A stretch of 64,000 nucleotides of DNA from positions 620,001 through 684,000 of the forward strand of contig CBDBPW010000001.1 of the NCBI GenBank assembly GCA_965209045.1, read 5' to 3'. A model generated the notes under the pieces. It was given only the letters and a program-made list of their open reading frames with translations, was not told the origin of the DNA and searched no databases. The DNA is from JAJEFO01 sp965209045. Its GTDB lineage: Bacteria > Pseudomonadota > Alphaproteobacteria > Rhodobacterales > Rhodobacteraceae. Shown in pieces: positions 1 through 7,732 of the stretch (position 1 is the stretch's first letter; each line of letters opens with the position of its first letter). Position numbers and translations under genes: made by a program.

Positions 1-107
1 CCTCTCCCTTCAACCGCCCGGCCACCGTCCCATATCGTTGCGCTCGCGGGTCTTGGCACGCACGGTCGGGCACGAGCTCGACGCTTCGGTATAGCGCGGC
101 AAAATGG

Positions 108-359
108 ATGAGAGATCTCACGTTGATTGTCGCGCCAAACGTCGGGTCGAATGCGATGGATGCGTCCATCGGCCGTCCGGAAACCGGGGCATTGACCAAG
201 GAGTTCTTCGACCATGCCTCCGAGCCCAAGGAGTTTGTCGAGATCGAATGCGCAAGCCACGTCTCGCTCTACGACATCCCGGAAGACGTCGATCGCGCGA
301 CCGCGGCAATGGACGCATTCTTCAGGAATCACGTCGGGGCGCTGAAGGCGGCAGCCTGA
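108..359 (+). pseudogene. C-terminal fragment of an alpha/beta hydrolase
   Basis: The 83 codons resemble only the last quarter of YcjY/dienelactone-type alpha/beta hydrolases. There is a stretch with the spacing of 'alternate residue..ASEPKE..', then ASHVSLYD, where the His is the expected catalytic-triad histidine, then a terminal helix ending DAFFRNHV. The nucleophile elbow and the Asp of the triad are not in this piece. The same frame stays open to the left edge of the window, but those residues do not look like the family. I therefore read this as a remnant, although a gene cut by the window edge with an unusual middle cannot be excluded. Confidence 0.5.
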
Positions 360-487
360 CCGCCAACCGGACATGAGCCGGCTTCGTGACGCCGCCCTGC
401 GCATCGCGGACCGCATCGACGAGCTGAGCGGCACAGGCGCCACGTCGCAGGAGATCGCCGCCCGGGCGATTGGGTCGTGGCATCGCG

Positions 488-1132
488 TCACCCGTACTCC
501 TGAAATGCCTTCAGGGTCTGGCCCACCTGATCGTCAGAAAGAATGGCCGGATCGCCGAGTTGCCGGGCAAGGCTGTACTGGCGGGCGATGGCCTCAAGCT
601 CGACTGCCCGCCACATGGCCTGGTCGATTCCCGTGCCGCCGGCGATCATGCCGTGGTTGGCCAGAAGGCAGGCAGTGCGGTCCCGCATCGCCTCCACGGT
701 CAATTCGGCCAGCTTGGCGGTGCCAAAGGTGTGGTAGTCCGCGCATCGCACGTCCGTCCCGCCGAAGGCCGCGATCATGTAGTGGCAGGCCGGGATCGGT
801 TCGCGCAGGATCGCGAGCGCCGTGCAATAGGGCGGGTGCGCGTGGATGATCGCGGTCAGGTCGGGCCGCTCCTTCAGCAGCAACCAATGGAATCGCCATT
901 CCGTCGAGGGCTTGAGCGGACCCACCCATTCGCCGGTCATCGCACCCGCAAGGTCCACCGATGCAATCATCTCCGGCCGGAGCCGGTCGTAGGGAGCAGC
1001 GGAAGGAGAGATCAGCATCCGATCTCTGACACGCACGGAGACGTTGCCGGAGGTGCCCTGGTTCAGTCCGATCGCGTTCATCTTGAGGCACGCGTCGATG
1101 ATGCCCTTCCGGGCCAGTTTCTCAGATGTCAT
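488..1132 (-). CDS. class II aldolase / L-fuculose-phosphate aldolase-like
   Basis: A 214-residue class II aldolase/adducin-family protein. These are zinc enzymes that cleave sugar phosphates (fuculose-1-P, ribulose-5-P type) or decarboxylate related acids. Visible motifs are GNVSVR (phosphate-binding loop), HAHPPYCTA (two zinc-ligand histidines) and LLANHGMI (third ligand region). Length matches FucA-type enzymes. The start at 1132 is preferred over an in-frame ATG at 1150 because AAGGGAG lies 6 bases upstream of it. Its substrate cannot be read from the sequence. The gene upstream on the same strand is a broken remnant, so the original operon appears to have decayed. Confidence 0.85.
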   Translation of the reverse strand: MTSEKLARKGIIDACLKMNAIGLNQGTSGNVSVRVRDRMLISPSAAPYDRLRPEMIASVDLAGAMTGEWVGPLKPSTEWRFHWLLLKERPDLTAIIHAHPPYCTALAILREPIPACHYMIAAFGGTDVRCADYHTFGTAKLAELTVEAMRDRTACLLANHGMIAGGTGIDQAMWRAVELEAIARQYSLARQLGDPAILSDDQVGQTLKAFQEYG

Positions 1133-1159
1133 GTCAGTCTCCCTTGGCAACTTCTCCTG

Positions 1160-1352
1160 TCAGGCTCCAGGCCCTGGATCGGCGAGCACGCGGACGTTCG
1201 TGGTTTCCGCGCATTCATGCCCGAGCGACAACGCGATGACCTTTTCCGCAACGCCGTCCCTGGGGATTCCGACGACCGAAAGCTGATGGACTGGACCAGG
1301 CCGCGGTTCTGATTGCCACATTCCACGCAGCCATTCTGTTGGCAACTTCCAT
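1160..1352 (-). pseudogene. unrecognised short coding remnant with strong SD
   Basis: On the minus strand an ATG at 1352 follows an excellent AAAGGAGG (1358-1365). Its frame reads well for about 25 residues (MEVANRMAAWNVAIRTAAW...). A second frame then takes over and looks coding to its stop at 1160 (VVGIPRDGVAEKVIALSLGH...), 27 bases before the aldolase start. The two pieces together look like one small gene broken by a frameshift near 1275. I cannot name the family. Confidence 0.3.
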
Positions 1353-1506
1353 GGTTGCCTCCTTTGCATAAGTTCGGACTGAGAGCCCGCCGCGGCCAGC
1401 CAACGCCATGGTCCCAGCGGCCACAACCACCGGCGAACGGCGTCGTCAAGTTGAAGTGGCACTCGGACGGCGAGACCTCGCCGGAATGGCAGATACCGCT
1501 TGGCAT

Positions 1507-1527
1507 TGTATTACAAAACGTATTACA
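1507..1527. promoter_or_regulatory. direct repeats, candidate BrnA operator
   Basis: GTATTACA occurs at 1508-1515 and again at 1520-1527, exactly 12 bp apart, just upstream of brnT. The first copy with its preceding T is nearly palindromic. BrnA-type ribbon-helix-helix antitoxins repress their own operon from sites next to the brnT promoter, so these repeats are natural operator candidates. Binding is inferred. Confidence 0.4.
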
Positions 1528-1546
1528 GTGACTCAAGTGGCTGGCA

Positions 1547-1837
1547 ATGCTCTTTGAGTGGGACGACGACAAGAACCTGCAGAACATCGCATAGCACGGC
1601 TTGAGCTTTGATGATGCCAGCAGGATCTTTGGCGGCTTCACCCTTGATCTGGTGGATGACCGATTCGACTATGGCGAGGTGCGGGAAGTCAGCATAGGCA
1701 TGATCGACGGTCTGGCAGTCGTAACGGTTGTCCATACAAGCCGTGACGGGGTTTGCAGGATCATCTCCGCACGACCAGCGACAAGAGCGGAAAGGATTGG
1801 ATATGAACAAGCGATACAACGAGCCTATGGCCCTTGA
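1547..1837 (+). pseudogene. brnT: BrnT toxin gene with an in-frame TAG
   Basis: From ATG 1547 the frame reads MLFEWDDDKNLQNIA, then TAG (1592-1594), then HGLSFDDASRIFGG and on to ISARPATRAERIGYEQ. These are the hallmarks of BrnT ribonuclease toxins: an N-terminal FEWD, an N..KHG.SF block, and a C-terminal ISAR/R..ER block. The stop replaces the conserved lysine of the KHG motif, codon 16, which one A-to-T change (AAG to TAG) explains. Everything else in the 96-codon frame is intact. Translation from TTG 1601 would omit the first strand, so the toxin is probably inactive. It overlaps brnA by 35 bp, as is usual for the family. Confidence 0.75.
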
Positions 1838-2078
1838 GCAGCTTGCGCAGTTGCCTGATGATCAAATTGACACAAGCGACATTCCAGAGCTGGACGAGGC
1901 GTGGTTTGCGCGAGCCAAATTGACGCCTCCCCGTACCAAACCCAATGTAAGTCTGCGCGTGCCGCCAGAAGTGGTGGAGTTCTTCAAGGCGAAGAACCCG
2001 AAGGGCTACACCGCCCGCATGGCTGCCGTGTTGGTTGCTTACGTGCAAGCGCACCGGTCGACCTCTGCGCAAGAATAG
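1803..2078 (+). CDS. brnA: BrnA antitoxin
   Basis: A 91-residue BrnA-type antitoxin. The N-terminal half (PELDEAWFARAKLTPP) is the typical toxin-wrapping segment. The C-terminal half (VSLRVPPEVVEFFKAKNPKG, then YTARMAAVLVAYV) is the ribbon-helix-helix DNA-binding part. ATG 1803 is chosen because AAAGGA precedes it and because the family begins with short basic residues here. The longer frame back to 1728 lies inside brnT. In intact systems BrnA neutralises BrnT and represses the operon. Here the toxin has a nonsense codon while the antitoxin is intact, so it may persist only as a regulator. Confidence 0.8.
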   Translation: MNKRYNEPMALEQLAQLPDDQIDTSDIPELDEAWFARAKLTPPRTKPNVSLRVPPEVVEFFKAKNPKGYTARMAAVLVAYVQAHRSTSAQE

Positions 2079-2640
2079 AACGCTGGCGGGATACAGCGAC
2101 GCCTTTTGCTTCGCGCCAAAGCAAGCGCGCGCGAACAGCCAAAGTGTCCGGGCGACACGATCGGCTTGCAACTGAGTGCCAAGTTCTGAACCCGTCGCCG
2201 GCCGACCTCCGGCAAGTGCCGAATCCGAGCAAGCCGAAACAGAATTCCAATCCAGTCTTCCAATAGCTGAGCCCTGAACGCCGTTGACACTGAATTTGTC
2301 AGCGACTTTCCGTTTCCAAGTCACATCCTCAGCACGCGAGATCACATCAGTCCCAAGGTGAAGACTTCAGCGTCATCGAGATCGCCTGCAGTCACGCTGA
2401 GCGCTGGTCAATTGAAGTGCTGCAAGGCGCCAGCGTCGAACTGGACGCATTTTCAAATTGCGGGAAGTCGCGGCTGCCTGGAGCTCTTCCTTGAACTCGA
2501 CACGACGGACCGGAACGCGCACCGCGCACCTCACGATGAAGACCTCGCGGCCGCGGACTCGGCCTGTGCATGCCTGCCTGAAGGTCCATGTCCACGCCCA
2601 GGTGTCCCTGCTCACGCTTGTGTGCCACGTGGAATGCGGC
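2079..2640. other. no gene recognised
   Basis: No frame on either strand in this stretch resembles a known protein. It precedes the transposase remnants and is probably eroded mobile-element DNA. Confidence 0.4.
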
Positions 2641-2664
2641 ATTTACTCCACCGGCGCCCGCATG

Positions 2665-3045
2665 GGTGCACCGAGGCCGTGTTCGGGCTGACGCAGCTGC
2701 TGGGCCTTTCTTTCGCCCGCACATCAAGGGAATTTGCAAGCAGACCCCCTGCATCTTCAGGCAGAAGGGACGGGCGGAAGGAAGCCGGTGCATCAAGCCG
2801 CAAAAGACGAGCAAGGACGCCCTGGTCCGCGAGAACCGGGACAGTCCGCTGCGGCTTGTCGCGACCATCAAACTCAAGGAAAACACCGCTTCGGACATCT
2901 TCCTGCGGCTCAATTCCTGTTCCCGCCAGCATGCGCTCTACCAGACGCTCAAGTCTTTCGGACAGATCGTCAAGTCGCTGATCATCTGGTGCTACGAGGA
3001 CGATCTCGACCTGCGCCGGGCCATCGAGAGACAGCATGGCCGACG
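2665..3045 (+). pseudogene. Tn3-family transposase remnant
   Basis: Two overlapping frames carry consecutive pieces of the C-terminal catalytic part of a Tn3-type TnpA. The first has GCTEAVFGLTQLLGLSFA. After a frameshift near 2710 come FFRPHIKGIC, then IKLKENTASDIFLRLNS, SRQHALYQTLKSFGQIVKSL and DDLDLRRAIERQ. These match the order seen in Tn3 transposases. The rest of the roughly 1000-residue protein and any terminal repeats are missing. It is a dead fragment followed at once by a fragment of an unrelated IS. Confidence 0.6.
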
Positions 3046-3063
3046 CTGCGAGGCGAGGCTGTT

Positions 3064-3357
3064 ATGCGTCAAGCGACACAGCACGCCCCCAAGCCTGCCG
3101 CTGCCTTGGCCGGCCTGCCGCCGTATCCCGACGACAACGGGAGGCGAGAGGGACAGAGAAATGTCAAGGGCGCGCGCATCCTCCCGCGCAAAATCCTCCA
3201 TGTGGCCGCTACGGCCGCGATCAGGTCCGACCCGGGCATGACGAACTACCATGACCGGCTGATCGCCGAAGGCACGGCACACAAGATCGCCCTGACGGCG
3301 GGCATGCGCAAGCTGGTCATGCTCGCCAACGTGCTCGTGCGCGATGACCGGGCGTGG
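3064..3357 (+). pseudogene. IS110/IS1111-type transposase remnant
   Basis: One frame from 3064 gives AAALAGLPPYPDDNG, RNVKGARILPRKILHVAA, IRSDPGMTNYHDRL and KIALTAGMRKLVMLANVLV, then a final RDDRAW. This is the C-terminal transposase_20 region of IS110-family enzymes: the ALAG.AP...SG block, the R..LYMAA helix, and CMRKLL.ILNAM.RD. The N-terminal DEDD nuclease part is absent. It abuts the Tn3 fragment, so the junction near 3050 is an old recombination or insertion point. Confidence 0.6.
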
Positions 3358-3629
3358 TCGCCGGCGGCTCCCGAGCCGCATGCCGGGAAAGCCTCAGCTT
3401 GTGAACAACCTTGTGGGCAAGTCGGGGACAACTTTCCGGTAACCGGCCAAGATCCACGAAACCGCCCTTGGGTCGGGTTGAATCCAGGCACGGATGCTAC
3501 CGGAATCGACCCGAGTCCTGGCGCCGATACTGGCTTCCTCAAGGTGCCTTTTCTAGCGATCCGGCTCTTGCCAGTTTCGCAATCTCTTCACGTGCCTTGG
3601 AGAGTGGCATCCCGAATTTGCTTGGCTCC

Positions 3630-5819
3630 TCAATCCAGGGTGCGCTCAACGCTTGGCCCTGAGCGATCCGGGAGACTGGAGCCAGTCATCCTGCTGACGA
3701 CGTTCTCAAGGAGTGTGGAGACGTTGTTGTCGAAGTCGTTCCACGGAAGGCTGCCGCAAAAGGTGATGGAGCCGGCCGCAAACACGCATCCACCGGCCGG
3801 CAAGTCAAAATGCACCATGTCCGCCCTCAACAGGTTTCCGGCGGGTTCTCCAGGCCAATTGGTCAAATGGGTCAACTGTTCCTCGTGAACCAGGATCGGG
3901 TGATCCTCGTGTCCCTCGGAGCTGGCAAGAACGACAACGTTGTCCGGAGAACCCAGGCGATGGTCGACGCGATCCATCTCGAACCCCGCTGCGCCGCCGC
4001 CACTGAAACCGAAATCCCCGATGATGTCACCGTGCACGCCTTCGAATATCCAGTCATACGCCGGGTCGAAGCACTTCCGCCGGTAGTACGATCCGTGAAA
4101 CTCGCCTTGCGCGGTGAATCCTACTCCGACGAGCCCCTGCGGCGGACGGCCACGCCTGCGCCAAAGACCGCCATACGCGCCGTCGAACGCATTGAAGTAT
4201 TCGCCCGGCTCCGCGGCCCAGGCCCGAATACCGCCTTCCGTGCGGCGAATCTCGATGGCGCCCGGTTCGGTTTCGTGAAGCGCGATCCGCCAATAGAATC
4301 CGTTGCCGCCCAGGTACATGAGGTTGCCCCCGGAATCCCGGTAGGCCCGGATTGCGTCCAGCGTTCGATCCGTGTGGTACTCCGGGTGGCTCGTGGTCAT
4401 GACCGCGCGGTAGTCCGCGAGGCACGCCAACCCCTCTTCGTGCAGTTCCCAGTCCGTGATGACGTCGTAAGCGATTCCCTTGGCGTGCAGCCAGGAGATC
4501 AGGTGGCTGTCCGCCTGGAAATGGCGCAGCCCCGAGCAATCCGAGCCTCCGAACGTCCTGTAGCCGGGCCGCAGGTTGAACAGCGGTCGCCTGTGGGACG
4601 CATGACAGATGCCGGAGCCATCCGAATGGAAATTGTAGGTCGAGAGACCATAGCTGCGATACTCCGCCGGATTGTGCGGATACGCGCCCCATTCCCGGTT
4701 GCGGGCCTGCCATGACGGATCATGGTCCGGCCGCGCGTGATTGCCGTAGACCGCGTAGGTAAAGGTCGGGATCAGCACGCACAGGTTCGCACGCGGCTTT
4801 CCCTTGGGGGGGCAAACGTAGAAAGGCATGGCATCCCAGTGCTCGCCGCAGGAAATGCGCATCACGTACACGCCGCTCGGAAAGTCCTCGGGAACCCGGA
4901 ACGTGAAGTCGGTCTCCCATTGGAAATCGTAAATGTCGTCCTCGTGGAAGTGGATCGCGCCATAGTGTTCGGGAGCGTGCCGCCAGCACATTTCCGTCGC
5001 GTCCCAGCGCGAACCCGTCACCGCGCGTGCCGGAAGGTTGACCAGGCGCGCATCGAACCCGTTCGTGCTTGAATCGCGAACCGTCGTGGTGGAGATGTCC
5101 CTGAAAAAGTCCCAGCGGGCGATTGCGGACCGGTCGGATCTTTCGGTCCCTCGATAGAGGCCGGGCGCCTCGATCTTGCCGTTGAAGTGCTCGCACGCAA
5201 CGCCGTCCTTCATCCGGGCCGCGATGCTTGCACGCTGGCGGACCTCCCCCTTTGTCAGGCTGCACCGCCTGGAGTCATGTACCTCGGCCGGACATGTGGT
5301 TCCAAGTTCCCGTTGACGGATGAAAAGCCTGCCCGATCCGGCATCGAATCCCGCCTCGAGCGCGTGCCACCGGCGCAGCCTGATGCACGTCGGTGCGGAA
5401 ACGACGTCCCCGCCAACCGATATCGCTGCCGCCCCCTCCCCGGAAACAAAGAGACTGACGTCGCCGACGCTCAGGATCGTTTGCGGGGTTTCCCTGGCGA
5501 GGGTCGGGTAGATGGTCGCGGCCATAAGGAAACCGTCGCCGGGCCGCAGCGGCACCCGCTCCTCCGTTATCGCATGGGAGCCCGGATGGAACGGCTGGCA
5601 TCGTGACGGAAAGGACTGTTCTTCGAATGCCTCCGCCACGGGCTCCTCGACGATGCCCGTCCCGGCGGGATTCGGATCGGCGCAGATCGAGCGGGTCAGC
5701 CTGGCGGCAAACGGTTCGGTTCCGGTTGACGAGACCTTGAACCCGATGGCCTCCCCCGGCCGGACCGACAGGCGATCAGAGTATCCCGCCAGTGGAACGA
5801 TGCAGTCGTCTTTGGCCAT
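3630..5819 (-). CDS. N,N-dimethylformamidase beta-subunit-like iron amidohydrolase
   Basis: A 729-residue protein of the dimethylformamidase (DMFase) large-subunit family, amidohydrolases that split N-substituted amides at a mononuclear iron site. The N-terminal 250 residues look like the family's jelly-roll/LamG-like part. The C-terminal domain has CVLIPTFTYAVYGNH, GLSTYNFHSDG and TTSHPEYHTD. The family's two iron-ligand tyrosines and the glutamate of its H-x-E site are expected within these motifs. A Gly-rich loop (MYLGGNGFYW) follows. Start ATG 5819 lies 4 bases past the dctM stop, so it is the last gene of the TRAP operon. The small alpha subunit known from Paracoccus DMFase is not seen. 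The true substrate is unknown. Confidence 0.78.
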   Translation of the reverse strand: MAKDDCIVPLAGYSDRLSVRPGEAIGFKVSSTGTEPFAARLTRSICADPNPAGTGIVEEPVAEAFEEQSFPSRCQPFHPGSHAITEERVPLRPGDGFLMAATIYPTLARETPQTILSVGDVSLFVSGEGAAAISVGGDVVSAPTCIRLRRWHALEAGFDAGSGRLFIRQRELGTTCPAEVHDSRRCSLTKGEVRQRASIAARMKDGVACEHFNGKIEAPGLYRGTERSDRSAIARWDFFRDISTTTVRDSSTNGFDARLVNLPARAVTGSRWDATEMCWRHAPEHYGAIHFHEDDIYDFQWETDFTFRVPEDFPSGVYVMRISCGEHWDAMPFYVCPPKGKPRANLCVLIPTFTYAVYGNHARPDHDPSWQARNREWGAYPHNPAEYRSYGLSTYNFHSDGSGICHASHRRPLFNLRPGYRTFGGSDCSGLRHFQADSHLISWLHAKGIAYDVITDWELHEEGLACLADYRAVMTTSHPEYHTDRTLDAIRAYRDSGGNLMYLGGNGFYWRIALHETEPGAIEIRRTEGGIRAWAAEPGEYFNAFDGAYGGLWRRRGRPPQGLVGVGFTAQGEFHGSYYRRKCFDPAYDWIFEGVHGDIIGDFGFSGGGAAGFEMDRVDHRLGSPDNVVVLASSEGHEDHPILVHEEQLTHLTNWPGEPAGNLLRADMVHFDLPAGGCVFAAGSITFCGSLPWNDFDNNVSTLLENVVSRMTGSSLPDRSGPSVERTLD

Positions 5820-5823
5820 GGCA

Positions 5824-7119
5824 CTAATGCGCTCGCTCTCCGTAGACCAGGTCGGGAAGGAACGTGACCCACTCGGAGAAGAACACGAGAAGGAAGATCA
5901 TCGCGACATAGGGGATCAGCAACGGCAGCACGCCAACGGAAATCTGTTCGATCGAAGTCTTGCTGATGCGCGCGGCAACAAACAGGTTCACCCCGATTGG
6001 CGGTGTCAGGAACCCGAGTTCGCAGGTCATGACGGTGAATATGCCGAACAGGACCGGATCCACGCCCAGGCTTGTGACCAGGGGAAGAAAGACCGCCGTG
6101 AAGATGATGATCTGCGGGATGCTCTCCAGCCACATGCCGACTAGGATGTAGAACACGCCGATCAGGAGCAGCACCAGCCAGGGATACGCTGTCAGCTCCT
6201 CGAACAGGGCGAGGATCGATTGCGGAATGTCGAATAGCGTGACCAGCTGCCCGAACGCCTTGGTGGAGCCAAGAATGAACAGCACCGTGCCAATCACGAT
6301 GGCGGTGAACCTGAAGGCTTCGAACACCTTCCCGAGGGTCAGGCCACCATAGACGAACAGGCCGACAAAGAGACCATAGAACACTGCCACGCCGGCCGCT
6401 TCGGAAGGAGTGAAGATGCCGGTATAGATCCCGCCGAGTATCAGGAATGGCGCAAACACCGCCCATTTCCCGTCCCACAACGCCTCGAGAAGCGGCCGCC
6501 ACCTGAATGCCTCTCCGACGCCGCCATAGTCGTTGCGCAACGCGACGATGAACGTGACCAGCATCAGAAGCAAGCCGAGGGCGATCCCGGGGAGAATGCC
6601 TGCAAGGAACAGGCGAGGAATGGATTCATCCGATACAAGCGCGTAAATGATCAGCAGGTTGCTCGGAGGGATCATGCTGCCAAGCGCACCGGCCGCCGCG
6701 GCGATGGCGCCGGCGAACCTCGGCTTGTAGCTTTCCTTGATCATGGCCGGAATCGTGATCGATCCGATTGCAGCCGTTGTTGCCGGACCGGATCCCGACA
6801 GCGCCGCGAAAAACATGCAGGCAACCACGGTCACGAGACCCAGTCCGCCCTTGTAGGCGCCTACAAGCCTGTGAGCGATGGCGACCAGCTTTTCCGACAT
6901 GCCGCCATGTTCCATGAGCTGCCCCGCCAGCACGAACAGCGGGATCGTCACGAGGGGAAACGGTTCGAAGGCCGTCCAGGCGGACTGAGCCATCAAGGTA
7001 AGCGGAATGTCCGCGATCAGTATCCCGGCGACCGTCGCGATGCCGGCCGCGAAGGGGATCGGCACGCCGATGGCCATCGTGAAGACGAAGACGGCCGCCA
7101 TGACCAGGGGGCCGTTCAC
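5824..7119 (-). CDS. dctM: TRAP transporter large permease (DctM-type)
   Basis: A 431-residue, very hydrophobic membrane protein with about 12 helices, the sodium-coupled translocating subunit of a tripartite TRAP transporter. Family signatures include ALSGSGPATTAAIGS, AAAGALGSMIPPSN and ELGFLTPPIGVNLFV. I start it at GTG 7119, which overlaps the dctQ stop as GTGA. The longer frame back to 7221 would run inside dctQ and add a non-family tail. It sits between dctQ and the DMFase-like gene, so the imported solute is probably an amide or its acid product. That is an inference from context. Confidence 0.92.
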   Translation of the reverse strand: MNGPLVMAAVFVFTMAIGVPIPFAAGIATVAGILIADIPLTLMAQSAWTAFEPFPLVTIPLFVLAGQLMEHGGMSEKLVAIAHRLVGAYKGGLGLVTVVACMFFAALSGSGPATTAAIGSITIPAMIKESYKPRFAGAIAAAAGALGSMIPPSNLLIIYALVSDESIPRLFLAGILPGIALGLLLMLVTFIVALRNDYGGVGEAFRWRPLLEALWDGKWAVFAPFLILGGIYTGIFTPSEAAGVAVFYGLFVGLFVYGGLTLGKVFEAFRFTAIVIGTVLFILGSTKAFGQLVTLFDIPQSILALFEELTAYPWLVLLLIGVFYILVGMWLESIPQIIIFTAVFLPLVTSLGVDPVLFGIFTVMTCELGFLTPPIGVNLFVAARISKTSIEQISVGVLPLLIPYVAMIFLLVFFSEWVTFLPDLVYGERAH

Positions 7120-7598
7120 AACGGCAGTCCCTTCCAGCCGGACTTGCCCCAACGCCAATAGACCTGCAACATCCTGAACGCCATCAGGACGAAGCCGGCA
7201 GGGATGAATATCTGGACCCATCTCTGCTCGATGCCGAGGCCAGGGGTGATGTAGGTCACTTCAAACAAGAGCTGGGTGAACAGGACCGTCTGATGAACCA
7301 TGAACCAGACAAAGCCGAACCACGCTGCGTCGGCGATGACAATGCAGATGATCTGCAAGGTTCGCGGCAGGGCGTTGACCAGCATGGTAATGCGTATGTG
7401 CGCACGTTCGCGAACAGCCAGCGAGGCGCCGAGGTAGACGGCGAAGATCATGCCGAAAACCGCCGTTTCCTCGGCCCAGGCGCTCGCTGACGCGAACACG
7501 AACCGCAGAATGACCTGGACCATCACGCTGCCGGCGACGACGGCCAGGCTGATCGTGCAAAGAACGTCTTCAAAGTACCTGTCGAGTATGGAAAGCAA
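7116..7598 (-). CDS. dctQ: TRAP transporter small permease (DctQ-type)
   Basis: 160 residues with four predicted membrane helices. This is the small integral subunit that docks to DctM. Typical features are a first helix in the pattern VVAGSVMVQVILRFVF, followed by SAWAEETAVFGMIFAVYLGA with the conserved W-x-E-E, then RERAHIRI. It overlaps dctM by 4 bp, so the two are translationally coupled, as is general in TRAP operons. It is separated from dctP by 134 bp that hold a strong hairpin. Confidence 0.9.
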   Translation of the reverse strand: MLSILDRYFEDVLCTISLAVVAGSVMVQVILRFVFASASAWAEETAVFGMIFAVYLGASLAVRERAHIRITMLVNALPRTLQIICIVIADAAWFGFVWFMVHQTVLFTQLLFEVTYITPGLGIEQRWVQIFIPAGFVLMAFRMLQVYWRWGKSGWKGLPL

Positions 7599-7664
7599 GA
7601 CCTTCCCCTTGCCGCAGATCTCTCCGGCTCAATGTGCGGCTTCGCCGCTGACGTGACGTCAACA

Positions 7665-7715
7665 GGACAGGACGGGCTGTTTCAAGCCAAAGTTCGGCTC
7701 CAGCCCGACCTGTCC
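7665..7715 (-). terminator. 15-bp hairpin between dctP and dctQ
   Basis: GGACAGGACGGGCTG (7665-7679) pairs with CAGCCCGACCTGTCC (7701-7715) at 14 of 15 positions around a 21-base loop that itself contains AGCC...GGCT. It lies in the gap after dctP within one operon and has no long U-run. It is therefore better read as a partial terminator or RNA-stabilising element that lets dctP be made in excess over the membrane subunits. Confidence 0.5.
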
Positions 7716-7732
7716 ATGGGGGACCTGGCGGG

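Noticed and set aside
3470..3490. GGTTGAATCC resembling a tRNA T-loop
   Set aside because: No cloverleaf could be drawn around it; acceptor and anticodon arms are missing.
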